From positions 1 to 48,716 of the forward strand of contig JAFLLC010000125.1 in the NCBI GenBank assembly GCA_019162745.1: 48,716 nucleotides of DNA, in the 5' to 3' direction. Numbering within the stretch: the first letter of the stretch is position 1; each line of letters starts with the position of its first letter. The notes beneath the pieces were generated by a model. It did no database searches. It was not told where the DNA came from and worked only from the letters and a program-made list of their open reading frames with translations. This DNA is from Deltaproteobacteria bacterium (lineage in GTDB: Bacteria > Desulfobacterota > Desulfuromonadia > Geobacterales > Pseudopelobacteraceae). Below are positions 32,771 to 41,429 of the stretch, piece by piece. Position numbers and translations under genes: made by a program.

Positions 32771-33606
32771 AAACCCCTGTATGTTTTGAAAATCTGGTTC
32801 GCAACGGCCTGGTTGATGAGGTTGTTTTACGGCTGATGAGTGGCAAGGAGGCTGACGTTTATGTTGTGCAATCAAAAGGTGAACTTTGCTGTGCGAAGGT
32901 TTATAAAGATGCCAGCAAGCGTAGTTTCAGTCAACTAGCTCTGTATCAGGAAGGGCGCAAGGGGCGCAATAGTCGTCAGGCTCGAGCCATGCAGAAGAAT
33001 ACAAAGTTTGGGCGCAAGGAAACTGAAGATGCGTGGAAAAACGCCGAGGTTGACGCATTGAGAACTCTGGCAGGGGCTGGAGTGCGAGTCCCGCAGGTTT
33101 ATGAATACGCTGATGGTATTCTACTGATGGAGTTTGTTGTAGATGCTGATGGCAGCGCGGCTCCCCGGCTTAATGATCTTCGGCTGACTGCTGCCAAGGC
33201 ACGTGAATATCATCGTGAATTGATCAAAGAGATTGTTCTCATGCTCTGTGCTGGAATAATCCATGGGGACCTGTCGGAGTATAATGTGCTTGTCGGTAGT
33301 GACGGTATGGTAATCATCGATCTGCCGCAGGCTGTCAATGCTTCCGGTAATAACAATGCCCGCAGTATGCTTGAGCGCGATGTTGGAAACATAACCGCCT
33401 ATTTTAGCCGCTTCGCTCCGGAACTGGCCTCAACAGATTATGGGAGGGAAATCTGGAAGCTGTATGCCAGCGGCGCACTTAGCGCAACTGTTGAGCTGAC
33501 CGGATTATTTGTGCAGAGCGATAATCCAGCCGATGTAAAGGGGGTTATGCGTGAGATTGACTATGCCAGAATTTTACACGAACGCACTTTGATAAGAAAG
33601 ACGTAG
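32767..33606 (+). CDS. RIO-type serine/threonine protein kinase
   Basis: A 279-aa atypical kinase of the RIO1 group. Expected features are the flexible N-lobe MSGKEADVYVV, Lys44 (CCAKVYKD), catalytic HGDLSEYNVLV (Asp168, Asn173) and metal-binding IIDLPQAV (Asp185). The segment TKFGRKETEDAWKNAEVDALRTLAGAGVRVPQVYEY is also RIO-like. Archaeal and eukaryotic RIO kinases act in ribosome maturation; bacterial roles are poorly defined. ATG 32767 was chosen, but GTG 32737 in the same frame cannot be excluded. Confidence 0.9.
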   Translation: MKTPVCFENLVRNGLVDEVVLRLMSGKEADVYVVQSKGELCCAKVYKDASKRSFSQLALYQEGRKGRNSRQARAMQKNTKFGRKETEDAWKNAEVDALRTLAGAGVRVPQVYEYADGILLMEFVVDADGSAAPRLNDLRLTAAKAREYHRELIKEIVLMLCAGIIHGDLSEYNVLVGSDGMVIIDLPQAVNASGNNNARSMLERDVGNITAYFSRFAPELASTDYGREIWKLYASGALSATVELTGLFVQSDNPADVKGVMREIDYARILHERTLIRKT

Positions 33607-33658
33607 CGGCTCTGTATAGGTGAGGTTTTTATATGAAAGGACGCTCTTTACTGTCAAG

Positions 33659-34096
33659 ATGAAGCCTCTACAGAAAAACATATCAGCAGCTCTTTTTCTT
33701 TGTTTAGCCATGCTGGTGCATATAATCCCGTGCGCTGCCGAGGATTTTCATCGATATTTATCTTTGGGAGGTGAGAGCCTGACCATGGCTCCCACTGATG
33801 CCAAGGACCCGGTACCTGGTGTTGTCACGGCAAAATACGGCTTTAAAATCGCCAGAGATTTTATGCCGTATGTCGGTACCGGACTGGCGTACACTTTCCA
33901 ACCGGACATGAAAACTGGCGATATATCAAAGATAAAAACAGGAGTTGCCGCCCAGTTTGGTTTCAATTATCTTCTAGGTTCAAACTCTACCTTAAAACTT
34001 GACTACAAATATCTTTCATTATCACCTGAACAGCTGCGTGGCGACTCCAGGGCAACGCCGCAATCCCTCGGTATCGGGCTGGATATCAAATTCTGA
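33659..34096 (+). CDS. Small outer-membrane beta-barrel protein
   Basis: A 145-aa exported protein. The N-terminus MKPLQKNISAALFLCLAMLVHIIPCAAED is a typical Sec signal peptide cleaved near CAAE. The remainder has alternating beta strands (YLSLGGESLTM, AKYGFKI, YVGTGLAYTF, AAQFGFNYLL, LKLDYKYLSLS) and ends in GIGLDIKF, with the terminal aromatic residue of barrel proteins. It resembles short OmpW/YadA-like eight-strand porin folds but no family is certain. ATG 33659 has no strong ribosome site; GTG 33620 in frame would add 13 residues before the signal peptide. Confidence 0.72.
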   Translation: MKPLQKNISAALFLCLAMLVHIIPCAAEDFHRYLSLGGESLTMAPTDAKDPVPGVVTAKYGFKIARDFMPYVGTGLAYTFQPDMKTGDISKIKTGVAAQFGFNYLLGSNSTLKLDYKYLSLSPEQLRGDSRATPQSLGIGLDIKF

Positions 34097-34120
34097 TTTT
34101 TATGATAAGGATATTCGCTC

Positions 34121-35002
34121 ATGCCGCATTACATCGAACCAATCTTTCGCCCCCCAAGTGAAGCAAGCAGCCTTATATTTCAGATAACGGTCGGCTGTTC
34201 CCAGAATCAATGTCGCTTTTGTGGAATGTATAAGGGAAAAAGATTTCATATCCGCCCACTTCAGGAGATCCTCGAGGAGATAAACGCAATTCCAGCAGGC
34301 TATCGCCTTCGCGTAGACCGTGTTTTTCTGGCTGATGGCGATGCGCTTGTTTACCCGTTCGATGACCTCTGTACTATTCTTGACGCGCTGTATGCTGCAT
34401 TTCCCACTTTGACGCGGGTCGCATCATATGCATCTCCCAACAGTCTTACGACAAAATGTGCTGAACAACTGGTCCTGCTGCACGCCAAACGGCTTAAAGT
34501 CCTTTATTTCGGCCTGGAGTCAGGGGATGACGTTACCTTACTGAATATTAATAAAGGATTTAACTCCGGGCGGATGGCAGAGTTGGCACAGATGGCCCGT
34601 GACGCCGGCATGAAACTTTCGGTAACTGCTATTCTCGGTTTGGCGGGGAGCGGACGCAGTTTGCAGCATGCAGTGGCGACAGCAGAGTGGGTCAACCGCG
34701 TAAATCCGGAATACTTCTCGCTGTTAACGTTGTTTAACCGTCATAATGATGATTTCGTTCAAACTCTTCAGCAATGTACCCGCCGCGAGCTAATGCTGGA
34801 GGCGCGTGAAATGCTGCAGCATCTGCACCCCGCCAAAACTATTCTCCGCTCGAATCATGTATCCAATTTTCTCAATCTGGCAGGCAGCTACCCCAAGGAC
34901 CGGATGCGTTTGATAGCTGATGTGGACAGTGCTCTTAAACACGCAGGAATGCGGGTTGGTTTTCTGGATGAAGTGCCGTCATATCAGGAAGAGTATTATT
35001 GA
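34121..35002 (+). CDS. Radical SAM protein of unknown substrate
   Basis: A 293-aa radical S-adenosylmethionine enzyme. The cluster motif is VGCSQNQCRFCGMYKG (Cys26, Cys31, Cys34), spaced CX4CX2C rather than the canonical CX3CX2C. YRLRVDRVFLADGDAL and FGLESGDD are typical barrel motifs (GGE-like and Ser/Glu contacts). The N-terminus IEPIFRPPSEASSLIFQITVGC is characteristic of a widespread uncharacterised family. There is no SPASM-type Cys-rich C-terminus. Neighbours give no clue to substrate. AAGGATATTCGCTC precedes ATG 34121. Confidence 0.88.
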   Translation: MPHYIEPIFRPPSEASSLIFQITVGCSQNQCRFCGMYKGKRFHIRPLQEILEEINAIPAGYRLRVDRVFLADGDALVYPFDDLCTILDALYAAFPTLTRVASYASPNSLTTKCAEQLVLLHAKRLKVLYFGLESGDDVTLLNINKGFNSGRMAELAQMARDAGMKLSVTAILGLAGSGRSLQHAVATAEWVNRVNPEYFSLLTLFNRHNDDFVQTLQQCTRRELMLEAREMLQHLHPAKTILRSNHVSNFLNLAGSYPKDRMRLIADVDSALKHAGMRVGFLDEVPSYQEEYY

Positions 35003-35049
35003 TGTAACCTCTTTTATCTTGCCGTAATCGCATCATAAATGCTATTTTG

Positions 35050-35082
35050 CCTCCGCTTTGAATCATCTGTGGAGGTTTTTTT
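35050..35082 (+). promoter_or_regulatory. Hairpin plus T-tract masking the aroC ribosome site
   Basis: CCTCCGC (35050-35056) can pair with GTGGAGG (35069-35075, one G-U pair) around the loop TTTGAATCATCT. Seven T residues follow at once, then the aroC GTG. The 3' arm is the only Shine-Dalgarno of aroC. The element therefore looks both terminator-like and ribosome-site-masking. It is short (7 bp), so the folding energy is modest. Confidence 0.45.
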
Positions 35083-36243
35083 GTGAGCATATTTCGTTAT
35101 CTGACAGCCGGTGAATCTCATGGGCCTCAGTTAAGTGCGATTATTGAAGGGCTCCCGTCCGGGACACATCTCTCTGCCGGGATGCTGAATTGCGATCTGG
35201 CACGCAGGCAGCAGGGTTATGGCCGCGGTGACCGGATGAAAATAGAAAAGGATACCGCCCAGCTGCTTTCCGGCGTTCGCTGGGGAGAGTCGATCGGAGC
35301 TCCGGTTACAATAGTGGTAAAGAACCGTGACTGGGAGAACTGGTCTGAGAAAATGTCGCCGCTTTCCGAACATCGCGATGATTCGACCGCAGTAACCCGT
35401 CCGCGCCCCGGGCATGCCGATCTTTCTGGAGTTTTAAAATACCACCTGAACGATGTGCGTAACGTGCTGGAACGCTCCAGTGCGCGTGAAACAGCTGTTC
35501 GCGTAGCCGTCGGTGGAGTAGCAAAGGCGCTGCTGGCAGAGTTTGGTATCAGGGTGGGTGGTTTTGTGACTGAGTTGGGCGGGGTTTGTGCCGCCACTCC
35601 GCAAGAACCGCTTGAAATCCTGTGGCAGCGCGCTGCGGCTTCAGAAATGTTCTGCTGTGATTTGTCAGCGGAAATAGATATGAAGAGGGTTATTGATGCG
35701 GCTCAGTCCGGAGGCGATACGTTGGGGGGGGTTGTCGAAGTGCAGGTGACCGGTGTTCCTCCCGGCCTTGGGAGTTATGTGCAGTGGGACCGCAAGCTGG
35801 ACGCGCGCCTTGCTATGGCGCTGATGAGTGTTCAGGCTATCAAGGGGGTTGAGGTCGGGATCGGCTTTGAAGCTGCACGCAGACCCGGTTCTCGAGTGCA
35901 CGATGAAATATTCTACAAGGATGGCTACCACCGCAACAGCAATAATGCGGGCGGTATAGAAGGGGGGATGTCAAATGGTGAGCCGATTGTTGTGCGGGCC
36001 GCCATGAAGCCGATTCCTACCCTCTATTCGCCACTCCGCTCCGTTGATATGATAACCCATGAGCCGTTTGAAGCAACAGTCGAGCGTTCGGACACCTGTG
36101 CCGTGCCGGCCGCTCTGGTAGTCGCGGAGGCGGTTGTTGCGATAGAAATTGCCAATGCTCTACTGGAAAAGTTCGGCGGCGATTCTGTCTTTGAAATCCG
36201 GCGCAACCTTGAAGGATACCGGGAGCAGATCAGGAATGCCTGA
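35083..36243 (+). CDS. aroC: Chorismate synthase
   Basis: Converts EPSP to chorismate, the final shikimate-pathway step, using reduced flavin. It has 386 aa from GTG 35083 with TGGAGG upstream. Signatures are [43 protein letters not shown], the [22 protein letters not shown] region and [24 protein letters not shown]. The length matches the Geobacter/Bacillus long form. It is the first gene of the aro cluster and its 3' end overlaps aroK by 8 bp. Confidence 0.96.
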   Translation: MSIFRYLTAGESHGPQLSAIIEGLPSGTHLSAGMLNCDLARRQQGYGRGDRMKIEKDTAQLLSGVRWGESIGAPVTIVVKNRDWENWSEKMSPLSEHRDDSTAVTRPRPGHADLSGVLKYHLNDVRNVLERSSARETAVRVAVGGVAKALLAEFGIRVGGFVTELGGVCAATPQEPLEILWQRAAASEMFCCDLSAEIDMKRVIDAAQSGGDTLGGVVEVQVTGVPPGLGSYVQWDRKLDARLAMALMSVQAIKGVEVGIGFEAARRPGSRVHDEIFYKDGYHRNSNNAGGIEGGMSNGEPIVVRAAMKPIPTLYSPLRSVDMITHEPFEATVERSDTCAVPAALVVAEAVVAIEIANALLEKFGGDSVFEIRRNLEGYREQIRNA

Positions 36244-36757
36244 GCGGCCATTGATCCTGACCGGTTTTATGGGTAGCGGAAAAAGCACCGTCGGTAGAGT
36301 TTTGGCGGAGCGGCTTGGCTGCCGGTTTGTAGACCTGGATGCGGAAATAGTCACAGCGGCGGGATGCTCAATCAGCGACCTTTTTGCCCGCGATGGTGAA
36401 GATGGATTTCGTAAGCTGGAGAGTTTTCAGCTGGAGCAGGTTTTGACTGTGTGGGAGGGAAGTGTCGTTGCGACCGGCGGTGGGGCGGTGATCTCCGCAC
36501 AGAATCGTACGCTGATGCGGAGTCGTGGTGTGATCATTAACCTGAAGGTGACGCTGGAACAGCTGTTGACCCGTTTGAATGGCTGCAGTGACCGGCCTCT
36601 GTTGGCTGGTGGCGATGCCGCGAAGCGGGCGGCAACGCTGATGGATGAGCGGGAACAATATTATGCCGACGCAGATATTAGAATTGACACGGATGAAAAA
36701 TCCGTGGAAGATGTTGCGGCAGAGATTCTGTGCAGTTTAAAGGGGCTTTTTAATTGA
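36236..36757 (+). CDS. aroK: Shikimate kinase
   Basis: ATP-dependent 3-phosphorylation of shikimate. It has 173 aa from ATG 36236 overlapping the end of aroC, with AGGA just upstream. Walker A is [40 protein letters not shown] and the lid DRPLL follow, all typical. The frame stays open 87 bp upstream inside aroC, which is excluded. The stop overlaps the aroB TTG. Confidence 0.95.
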   Translation: MPERPLILTGFMGSGKSTVGRVLAERLGCRFVDLDAEIVTAAGCSISDLFARDGEDGFRKLESFQLEQVLTVWEGSVVATGGGAVISAQNRTLMRSRGVIINLKVTLEQLLTRLNGCSDRPLLAGGDAAKRAATLMDEREQYYADADIRIDTDEKSVEDVAAEILCSLKGLFN

Positions 36758-37833
36758 GCATATTGTCCGTTAATCTTGCTGAGAACAGTTATGATATTGT
36801 CATTGAACGTGGTGCCCTGACTTCACTTGGACAGCGATGCCGTGCTGTCGGACTGAAGGGAGTGGCGGCAGTAGTTTCTAACCCGACGGTTGCTCCATTA
36901 TATGGTGCGGCTGTGCAGGCGTCTCTGCTGGCTGCCGGTTTTACTGTTGCATCAATAGAAATACCGGACGGAGAGGAATATAAGAACAGTACAACACTTA
37001 ATCAGCTCTATGACTCTCTTTTATCTGCCGGTGTTGATCGCGGTTCTTTTGTGGTTGCGCTTGGTGGCGGTGTCGTGGGGGATGTGGCCGGCTACGCCGC
37101 TGCAACCTGGATGAGGGGTATCCCCTTTGTTCAGGTGCCGACAACACTGCTGGCACAGGTGGACAGCAGTGTCGGCGGTAAGACAGGTATTGACCACCCG
37201 AAGGGTAAAAATCTGATCGGTGCCTTTTATCAGCCACGCCTGGTGCTGATTGATGTCGATACTCTTGCCACTCTCGACCAGCGCCAATTTCGAGCCGGAC
37301 TTGCTGAAGTTATTAAATACGGGGTGGTTGTAGATCTTCAGTTTTTTGAATTTATAGAAACAAATAGTGCTGCAATTCTGGAGATGGATCCGGATATCTT
37401 GATAAAGATAGTTCTGCGATCATGTCAATTAAAGGCTGGAGTGGTAGAGCTTGACGAAAGGGAAGCCGGTTTGCGGGCCATCCTGAATTATGGCCATACC
37501 CTCGGGCATGCATTTGAATCTCTTTCCGGCTATCGTGGGCTCGTACATGGCGAAGCGGTTGCAATCGGGATGATGCTGGCAGTCAGGGTCTCAGCGGCTG
37601 AAGGCTTTTGCAGCCAGAAGGAACTTTTAAGAATATCCACTCTTATTACCCGGTGCGGGCTGCCGGATGAAATACCTCACTATGATCGCCAACAGCTACT
37701 GGACGCCATTGCCGCCGATAAAAAGTCCAAAGGCGGCAATCTTACCTTTATTTGTAACCGGGGCATCGGCAATTATGCAATGTCGCATCATACCCCTGAG
37801 GAGCTGCTCATACTGAGTGGGCTGGAGGCGTGA
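36754..37833 (+). CDS. aroB: 3-dehydroquinate synthase
   Basis: NAD-dependent cyclisation of DAHP to 3-dehydroquinate, second step of the shikimate pathway. It has 359 aa from TTG 36754, which overlaps the aroK stop and follows AAAGGGG. Diagnostic segments are IPDGEEYKNSTTLNQLYD, ALGGGVVGDVAGYAAATWMRGI, VPTTLLAQVDSSVGGKTGIDHPKGKN, and zinc ligands in AILNYGHTLGHAFE and LVHGEAVAIGM. Translation is probably coupled with aroK. Confidence 0.96.
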   Translation: MSILSVNLAENSYDIVIERGALTSLGQRCRAVGLKGVAAVVSNPTVAPLYGAAVQASLLAAGFTVASIEIPDGEEYKNSTTLNQLYDSLLSAGVDRGSFVVALGGGVVGDVAGYAAATWMRGIPFVQVPTTLLAQVDSSVGGKTGIDHPKGKNLIGAFYQPRLVLIDVDTLATLDQRQFRAGLAEVIKYGVVVDLQFFEFIETNSAAILEMDPDILIKIVLRSCQLKAGVVELDEREAGLRAILNYGHTLGHAFESLSGYRGLVHGEAVAIGMMLAVRVSAAEGFCSQKELLRISTLITRCGLPDEIPHYDRQQLLDAIAADKKSKGGNLTFICNRGIGNYAMSHHTPEELLILSGLEA

Positions 37834-37835
37834 CT

Positions 37836-38852
37836 ATGCAGGAAACAGCTTCATTCTGGACAGACATCAAGAACCTTGAGGAACAGCTGGCCAAGTCACC
37901 TGATTCGCTCTGCTTTGCACGGCTGTCAGATGTTTACCTCAAGGTAGGACTGATAGACGAGGCCCTCCATGTAGCGCGCCAGGGGACCATAAAACACCCC
38001 CGTTATCTCTCCGGTCAAAGAGCGCTTTCTCTGGCGTGTCATGCGAAGGGACTGGATGATGAGGCTCTGGCTGCTTTAAAACTGGTTACTGAGGCGTTGC
38101 CTGAGGATGTTTCATCGCAAAAACTGTTGGGTCGTCTTTTTTCAGAAGCCGGAAACCGGGTTGCCGCCAGTCAGGCCTTCCGAACGGCGCTGGAGTTTGC
38201 TCCCGATGATGTGGAGTGCCGGATTGAACTGGAGTCGCTCAAACAATCGGCTGGAGAACCGGAATTTGAGCTTGAACCGGATGAAGATGATGAAGAGATT
38301 ATTGAAGATTTGGAGATGCTGGAAGATTATGATATTGATGAAGAAGATCAGGAGGGAGCGGTAATATGCTCCAAGGATACTCCACCTGAGCCTGATATTC
38401 CGGCGGTTCCGCATTACGACCCTCTTTCAACCGGTACCGTGGCAGAACTGTATGTAAGACAGGGATTTACTCATAAAGCACTTGAAATCTACCGGGCCAT
38501 TCTGGCCGATAATCCGGCGGATCTTGCCGTAGCTGAGCGTGTAGTCGAGCTTGAAGCACTGGAAGCCGGTCCGTCAGAACAGCACGCCGAATTTGATGAT
38601 ACTTTTGAAATGGAATCCGATGATGATTCGGCCTTCAGCATGCCGGACGAAGTATTTTTAGAGAAAGCCGGACCAGTTGCGCTCTCGGCAACTGATTTGA
38701 TATCCGGGTTTGAAAGTCGTCAGGCCTCTGCAGATCCCTGCGGGTACGATAGCAGGACTTCTCTTGCTCCTTTACAGGGGATTGCGGACAATACTCTTTC
38801 TACGCTTGACATGTGGCTTGAAAATATCAGGAGGATTAGATCATGTCGCTAA
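37836..38852 (+). CDS. TPR protein with acidic linker
   Basis: A 338-aa soluble protein starting at ATG 37836 (GGAGG 7 nt upstream). The N-terminal half (about 10-140) contains tetratricopeptide-like helical pairs (CFARLSDVYLKVGLIDEALHVARQGTIKHP, LLGRLFSEAGNRVAASQAFRTALEFAPDD). A highly acidic stretch of Glu/Asp residues (about 150-180) follows, then a further TPR unit (VAELYVRQGFTHKALEIYRAILADNPADL). The C-terminus [15 protein letters not shown] is an amphipathic helix. It overlaps the roadblock gene by 10 bp, which suggests the two proteins work together. Function unknown. Confidence 0.85.
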   Translation: MQETASFWTDIKNLEEQLAKSPDSLCFARLSDVYLKVGLIDEALHVARQGTIKHPRYLSGQRALSLACHAKGLDDEALAALKLVTEALPEDVSSQKLLGRLFSEAGNRVAASQAFRTALEFAPDDVECRIELESLKQSAGEPEFELEPDEDDEEIIEDLEMLEDYDIDEEDQEGAVICSKDTPPEPDIPAVPHYDPLSTGTVAELYVRQGFTHKALEIYRAILADNPADLAVAERVVELEALEAGPSEQHAEFDDTFEMESDDDSAFSMPDEVFLEKAGPVALSATDLISGFESRQASADPCGYDSRTSLAPLQGIADNTLSTLDMWLENIRRIRSCR

Positions 38853-39205
38853 GAAGTTTACTGAGCACTATTGTTCAGAGCGTAGATGGATCCCTGGCTG
38901 CAATAATTATGGCCTACGACGGTATTCCGATTGATGAAGTCACTGTTGAACAGTCAGAGTTCGATATGCAGCTCCTGTCGGTTGAATATGCAACCGTACT
39001 TAAAGAAATCAAGCGTGCTGTTGACATTATGAAAATGGGGACACTTGAAGAGGTTTCCATTACAACGACACGTACCTGTCTTGTTGTCAGGATTTTGAAC
39101 GATGATCTTTTCGCCGCCCTTATAATGAGCCGTGACGGAAATATAGGCAAGGGGCGTTATATGCTCAAACTCAAATCATTTGAAATGCTGCGGGAACTTT
39201 CATGA
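38843..39205 (+). CDS. Roadblock/LC7-domain protein (MglB-like)
   Basis: A 120-aa protein forming one roadblock/LC7 domain: [66 protein letters not shown], and [23 protein letters not shown]. Roadblock proteins such as MglB are dimeric partners or GAPs of small Ras-like GTPases. No GTPase gene is adjacent. The start overlaps the TPR gene and the stop overlaps aroQ, so it is embedded in the shikimate operon. Confidence 0.88.
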   Translation: MSLRSLLSTIVQSVDGSLAAIIMAYDGIPIDEVTVEQSEFDMQLLSVEYATVLKEIKRAVDIMKMGTLEEVSITTTRTCLVVRILNDDLFAALIMSRDGNIGKGRYMLKLKSFEMLRELS

Positions 39206-39645
39206 CTATGAAATTCCTTGTACTGCATGGTCCTAATCTGAATCTGCTTGGAAAACGCGAGCCCGCGATATACGGCAGTCAGACACTTGCGGATATTGAT
39301 GTTTCATTGGAGAAGCTGTCTGCAGAGTTGGGGTGTGAACTCTCTTTTTTTCAGTCCAACAGTGAAGGAAAAATAATTGATGCGATCCAGGAGGCTGCAG
39401 ATGGTTGCCACGGCATACTGATCAATCCGGCCGCATATACACACACCAGTATCGCAATTCGAGATGCCTTGTCGGCCGTGGGGCTCCCATGCGTTGAGGT
39501 ACACCTCTCCAATATTCACCGCCGTGAAACGTTCAGGCATATCAGCATGGTTGCCCCGGTTGCAATCGGCCAAATCTGCGGATTTGGACGGGACAGTTAT
39601 CTGCTGGGCTTGCATGCATTATTTAATCACGTTAAAAATAAATAA
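39202..39645 (+). CDS. aroQ: 3-dehydroquinate dehydratase, type II
   Basis: Dehydrates 3-dehydroquinate to 3-dehydroshikimate. It has 147 aa and is the dodecameric type II enzyme. Motifs are [22 protein letters not shown] with the catalytic Tyr, [32 protein letters not shown] with catalytic Asn and His, and [18 protein letters not shown] 39202 overlaps the roadblock stop. The window thus holds aroC, aroK, aroB and aroQ but not aroA or aroE. Confidence 0.96.
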   Translation: MTMKFLVLHGPNLNLLGKREPAIYGSQTLADIDVSLEKLSAELGCELSFFQSNSEGKIIDAIQEAADGCHGILINPAAYTHTSIAIRDALSAVGLPCVEVHLSNIHRRETFRHISMVAPVAIGQICGFGRDSYLLGLHALFNHVKNK

Positions 39646-39715
39646 ATATCCATATCTCCATCGTACCTGTTTGACAGTAGTTTAGTAAAAACAGTTTGTA
39701 GTCAGGGTTTCATTT

Positions 39716-40786
39716 ATGCTAAAAAGCAGGCGTGCTAGTCTAAAATCGTTCTTTGAAGAATATTCGCTTAAAGCGCTGTTATTCACTGATCTCAGAAATA
39801 TTCGTTACCTGTGTGGCTTCAGTGGCAGTGAAGGCGCCCTGCTTGTTTCGCAGGATCAAGCATGGTTTCTGTGTGATTCTCGTTATACCGCGCAGGCCGC
39901 TGAAGAAGTTCATGGAGCTGAAATCAGGGAATGCGCCGCAATTCGTATTGACACTGTAGCTGCTTTGGCACACGAATACGGACTTGAGCGGATCGGATTT
40001 GAGGCCGCTCACACGACTGTCAGCGCTTTTAGGCGTTTGAGTGAGAAATTGAGCGGGTGCGAACTTGTTGAAATCGGCTCCAAGCTTGATGAGATCCGTA
40101 TCTGTAAGGACCATGACGAAATTGAACAGCTTAGCGCGGTAGCAACGCTTGCGTCCCAGGCTCTTACTTCAATTCTAGCGGATATTAAGCCCGGTGTTCG
40201 AGAAGTCGACATCGCTGTAGCGCTTGAATTTGAGATGCGGCGCCGTGGTGCAGATGGCAGGGCTTTTGATTTTATTGTTGCATCCGGAGAGCGTGGCGCC
40301 ATGCCGCATGGCAGGGCAAGCAGCAAGGTCATTCGGTCCGGTGAGCTTGTAACAATCGATTTTGGTGCATTGAAAGACGGTTATCATTCTGATGAAACAG
40401 TCACGGTCGCCTGCGGAAAGCCGGAAATCCGAGCGCTGGAGATACACTCCATAGTTAAGTCGGCTCATGATTTAGCTATGGAGGCGGTCAGGCCGGGCAT
40501 TAGCTGCAGGGACCTGGATGAGGTCGCACGCTCATACATCCGCAATAAAGGATACGGTGAATATTTCGGGCACGGATTGGGGCATGGCGTTGGTCTGGAA
40601 ATTCACGAAATGCCAACACTTTCACCTCGTAGTACTGCAGTACTGGAAGAAGGCATGGTTATAACGGTTGAGCCCGGCATCTATATCCCCGGTTTCGGGG
40701 GGGTCAGGATTGAGGACACCGTGGCAGTGACCGGTGACGGTTGCCGTGTTCTTACAAGCGCGGATAAGCAATTACTGATCCTTTAG
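39716..40786 (+). CDS. Xaa-Pro aminopeptidase (M24B)
   Basis: Metallopeptidase removing N-terminal residues next to proline. It has 356 aa. The N-terminal creatinase domain is about 1-125, and the pita-bread catalytic domain follows. Dimetal ligands are visible: Asp in TIDFGALKDGYHSDETVTV (two Asp), His in GHGLGHGVGLEIHEMP, Glu in TVEPGIYIPGFGG and Glu in RIEDTVAV. It sits between aroQ and accB; the same order is common next to accBC in many bacteria (yqhT-like). Confidence 0.92.
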   Translation: MLKSRRASLKSFFEEYSLKALLFTDLRNIRYLCGFSGSEGALLVSQDQAWFLCDSRYTAQAAEEVHGAEIRECAAIRIDTVAALAHEYGLERIGFEAAHTTVSAFRRLSEKLSGCELVEIGSKLDEIRICKDHDEIEQLSAVATLASQALTSILADIKPGVREVDIAVALEFEMRRRGADGRAFDFIVASGERGAMPHGRASSKVIRSGELVTIDFGALKDGYHSDETVTVACGKPEIRALEIHSIVKSAHDLAMEAVRPGISCRDLDEVARSYIRNKGYGEYFGHGLGHGVGLEIHEMPTLSPRSTAVLEEGMVITVEPGIYIPGFGGVRIEDTVAVTGDGCRVLTSADKQLLIL

Positions 40787-40827
40787 CAAACAACATTTTA
40801 TCAGCGCTTGTCCGACAGATGAATAAT

Positions 40828-40855
40828 TTGGCTAACGGACTATCTTGTATATAAA
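40828..40855 (+). promoter_or_regulatory. Candidate promoter for accB-accC-gcvH
   Basis: TTGGCT (40828-40833), a 16-bp spacer and TATAAA (40850-40855) lie about 65 bp before accB, in the 135-bp gap after the aminopeptidase gene. Only the -10 is a good match. Confidence 0.35.
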
Positions 40856-40921
40856 GGGCAGAATTATTAATAAAAACAGTTGCACCAATATCATACTGAC
40901 TGTAAAAGGAGATTCACAGAA

Positions 40922-41395
40922 ATGGATATCAAAGATCTGAAACTACTGATAAAACTTGTAACAGAAACAGACATCACCGAATTCGAAATGGATAATTCGG
41001 ACGAGAAAATCATCATCAAGCGCGGCCAAAAACCTGAATATGTTACGGTTGCTGCCCCGGCTGTCCAGCAGTATGCGCTCCCCGGTTATCAGCAGGTTCA
41101 GGCAGCGGCACCAGCCTTAGCTGCAGCCGTTTCTGCAGCTCCTGCTGCCGAAGCAGGTGATACTGTAGATTCACCGATCGTCGGTACATTTTACGCGGCC
41201 CCTGGTCCTGAAGCTGATCCCTATGTGACTGTTGGTCAGATTGTAGAAAAGGGGCAGGTGCTCTGTATCGTAGAGGCAATGAAATTGATGAACGAGATTG
41301 AGGCTGAGTGCAAATGCAAGATCTTAAAAGTTTGCAAAGACAATGCTCAGGCGGTAGAATTCGGTGATCCACTGTTTGTAATCCAGAAACTTTAA
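40922..41395 (+). CDS. accB: Acetyl-CoA carboxylase biotin carboxyl carrier protein
   Basis: Carries biotin between carboxylase and transferase in malonyl-CoA formation. It has 157 aa from ATG 40922, with AAGGAG (about 40907-40912). The N-terminal helix domain ([23 protein letters not shown]) is followed by an Ala/Pro/Gln linker (about 42-78) and the biotinyl domain with Lys121 in [15 protein letters not shown] and the thumb region [14 protein letters not shown]. It is followed by accC 35 bp downstream. Confidence 0.96.
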   Translation: MDIKDLKLLIKLVTETDITEFEMDNSDEKIIIKRGQKPEYVTVAAPAVQQYALPGYQQVQAAAPALAAAVSAAPAAEAGDTVDSPIVGTFYAAPGPEADPYVTVGQIVEKGQVLCIVEAMKLMNEIEAECKCKILKVCKDNAQAVEFGDPLFVIQKL

Positions 41396-41429
41396 TTTCA
41401 ATCTAAAGCGTAAAGCGGGGTTCGCCTTC

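Noticed and set aside
40810-40840. GTCCG/CGGAC inverted repeat before accB
   Set aside because: Arms of 5 bp with a long spacer and no T-tract; likely chance.
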